From an uncultured Clostridia bacterium (GTDB lineage Bacteria > Bacillota > Clostridia > TANB77 > CAG-508), in the NCBI GenBank assembly GCA_934168355.1, contig CAKPNI010000006.1:1-63170 (forward strand): a stretch of DNA of 63,170 nucleotides, given 5' to 3'. Both the position numbers and the translations under genes were made by a program. Each line of letters begins with the position of its first letter. The stretch's first letter is position 1. Of the stretch, positions 61,753 through 63,170 are shown one piece after another. Under the pieces are notes generated by a model. That model made no database searches, was not told the origin of the DNA, and saw nothing but the letters and a program-made list of their open reading frames with translations.

Positions 61753-62502
61753 TTATGCTATACCATTCATTTCTAAAATTTTTGCAATATCTTCATTGCA
61801 ATACAATAATTTTATACGTGAATAGTCATCCACATGTGACACAACATTCATAACTAAATTGCAGTATTTTATTATGCTTTCTTTTTCTTTTTCATTATAC
61901 TTTTCTTCAAAATCATAAGGTACTTGAATAGAAAAATTTATAACATCTTTTTGTTTAACGATTATGTCAGGTTTGACAATATCTTTTATATAGCCATTGT
62001 TGTCACAGCTATTAACAACCATTGTCCCTAATTGGTAGTTGTTAATTTTTCGTTTTATTTCTTCAGCTGATTTATGAAGTAACACAATTCTTGACAATTT
62101 CTCATCAAATTTTTTTTGTTTTTCTATAAGAAGCTGCATATCAGTTTTTTCTGTTTCAAGATTGTTATGAAATTTTTTTGCTTCTGATAAACTCCGTTCT
62201 AAGGTGTTTACTTTTCTCTTCGCACTTTCGAGCTCCATCTTTGCAATTTCTAATTCTTGCTCTCTTTTCCTCATAAATTCATCGTGTTTTTGGAGTTTGC
62301 CTTCATTTTCAGCAACCTGTTGTTCAAGTTCTTCAATGCCTTCCCTATTCATTTGAATTGTGTCCTGATGGCCACTTGTTTCCCTTATAGATTTTCTCAC
62401 ATTCAAATTATTTTCGCATGCTGCCTTGTCCAAAAAATCCGTCATTTCAATAAACTTTGTTAAAAATTCATCGTGTTCTACTTCATGTTTTCTTTTCCGC
62501 AT
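61753..62502 (-). CDS. Orphan coiled-coil protein with unshifted CGG codons
   Basis: 249 aa from ATG MRKRKHEVEHDE (GGAGG upstream). Residues ~50-130 are a continuous charged coiled coil (EQELEIAKMELESAKRKVNT). The C-terminal ~110 residues (NNYQLGTMVVNSC..DYSRIKLLYCNEDIAKIL) are globular and unrecognised. Codon 2 (62497-62499) and codon 103 (62194-62196) are CGG in frame; a shift at codon 2 would stop within a few residues. Composition is richer in G and C than neighbours. Possibly acquired, with function unknown. Confidence 0.7.
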   Translation of the reverse strand: MRKRKHEVEHDEFLTKFIEMTDFLDKAACENNLNVRKSIRETSGHQDTIQMNREGIEELEQQVAENEGKLQKHDEFMRKREQELEIAKMELESAKRKVNTLERSLSEAKKFHNNLETEKTDMQLLIEKQKKFDEKLSRIVLLHKSAEEIKRKINNYQLGTMVVNSCDNNGYIKDIVKPDIIVKQKDVINFSIQVPYDFEEKYNEKEKESIIKYCNLVMNVVSHVDDYSRIKLLYCNEDIAKILEMNGIA

Positions 62503-62598
62503 AATATTTTTCCTCCATTTTCTGTTTTTAGCTAAATTAAGCAATTATCTAAATTATAACACCTTTCATATTTTATGTCAATTTGCATTCAAATAAAA

Positions 62599-62641
62599 AT
62601 AGACCATTATTCAAATATCTCTTTCAAAATAATGGTCCATT
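62599..62641 (-). terminator. Terminator of nrdG
   Basis: GGACCATTATTTTGAA / TTTGAATAATGGTCT imperfect stem followed by ATTTTTATTTG on the minus strand. Confidence 0.8.
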
Positions 62642-62648
62642 TAATATA

Positions 62649-63137
62649 TTATAAAGTTATAATCTTATGACATTTCCTACTTTCCTTAACATCAATAACC
62701 CTTTGATTACTAGAACCTTTCCATTCCAAAGTAGGATTTTTCTCACTCTCAACAAATTGTCCATCAACAAGAACATCAATATAATTCATAGCATCTTTAT
62801 TTTCCAAATCCCTATCAAATTTATATCCAGACCAAGCCCAAATATTTTTATTTGGATATTTTTCTTTAAATGCTTTAACAAGTTTAGTTGTTCCCTCTAT
62901 ATTATTAGGATGCATTGGCTCTCCACCTAATATAGATAGCCCCTCTACATTCTCATTATTACATAATTCTAAGACTCTGTTTATTGTTTCATCAGTAAAC
63001 TCCTTTCCACCTTTAAAATCATGTGTTTCTGGATTAAAGCAATTTTTGCAATTAAATGCGCATCCTTGCATAAATATTGATACTCTAACTCCGGGTCCAT
63101 TTGATATATCCATTTTTCTTATTTTGTTGTATCTCAT
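62649..63137 (-). CDS. nrdG: Anaerobic ribonucleotide reductase activating protein
   Basis: 162-aa radical SAM activase generating the glycyl radical of NrdD. Motif GPGVRVSIFMQGCAFNCKNC (CxxxCxxC) near the start, LSILGGEPMHP in the middle, IWAWSGYKFD and VLVDGQFVESEKNP near the end, all NrdG-typical. AAAGGAAAG precedes the ATG. nrdD would be expected just beyond the window edge. Indicates anaerobic life. Confidence 0.95.
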   Translation of the reverse strand: MRYNKIRKMDISNGPGVRVSIFMQGCAFNCKNCFNPETHDFKGGKEFTDETINRVLELCNNENVEGLSILGGEPMHPNNIEGTTKLVKAFKEKYPNKNIWAWSGYKFDRDLENKDAMNYIDVLVDGQFVESEKNPTLEWKGSSNQRVIDVKESRKCHKIITL

Positions 63138-63170
63138 TTTTACTTTCCTTTCTTTTTTCGTATTCGGGAC

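Overview
This 63 kb window looks like chromosomal DNA of a very AT-rich, spore-forming, Gram-positive anaerobe, probably an uncultivated gut member of the Clostridia. The evidence is Spo0A, SpoIIP, a SpoVB-type flippase, YlbJ and a YtxC-like protein; an anaerobic NrdG activase; class III fructose-1,6-bisphosphatase; strong AGGAGG ribosome binding sites; and overwhelming use of A/T-ending codons. No rRNA, tRNA, prophage or CRISPR array was seen. Layout: 0.1-9.8 kb holds housekeeping genes on the minus strand (GH25 lysozyme, metK, acyl-CoA synthetase, a small alarmone synthetase, a PlsC-like acyltransferase, clpB, dGTPase). 9.8-14.1 kb is an accessory block: a type III toxin-antitoxin locus (ToxI-like RNA repeats, terminator, ToxN-like toxin fused to a Nudix domain), three GNAT acetyltransferases, a P-loop kinase and a phosphoesterase. 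14-27 kb has secA, an AI-2E family permease, spoIIP and the recJ-rel-MBL operon. 27-35 kb mixes orphan genes, two pilin-like surface proteins, an XRE regulator with repeated operators, a DUF4143 ATPase, the SpoVB-like flippase and rlmN. 35-41 kb has a surface protein, PBP1A, ylbJ and a candidate type I toxin-antitoxin region. 41-50 kb carries small membrane proteins, spo0A, yigZ, fbp and orphans. 50-63 kb carries htpG, an FtsX-type ABC exporter, cardiolipin synthase, a two-component system and nrdG. The most striking signal is genome-wide in character. Ten conserved genes (toxN-Nudix, AI-2E permease, spoIIP, recJ, a pilin-like gene, spoVB-like, ylbJ, yigZ, ftsX-like, cls) each appear frameshifted, at 15 sites in total. 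At all 15 sites the break is an in-frame CGG codon, and reading resumes correctly in the +1 frame. Put differently, one extra C sits directly before a GGN glycine codon, often a glycine conserved in the family. My scan found no in-frame CGG in the uninterrupted conserved genes of the window. In-frame CGG without a shift occurs only in four orphan ORFs (five codons). This points to CGG acting as a +1 frameshift (or CGGN quadruplet) signal in this lineage, perhaps because no tRNA reads CGG as arginine. Indel error cannot be formally excluded from one sequence, but it would not be expected to respect codon phase. I therefore give the ten genes as single continuous CDSs. Secondary highlights: a ToxN-Nudix fusion with a three-repeat antitoxin RNA showing a compensatory base pair change; CIRCE (HrcA) operators over sigma-A promoters of clpB and htpG; a family of GGGAC(C)GGTTC repeats in mRNA leaders and as palindromes; and a chimeric ORF joining the start of yigZ to a duplicated HtpG tail.
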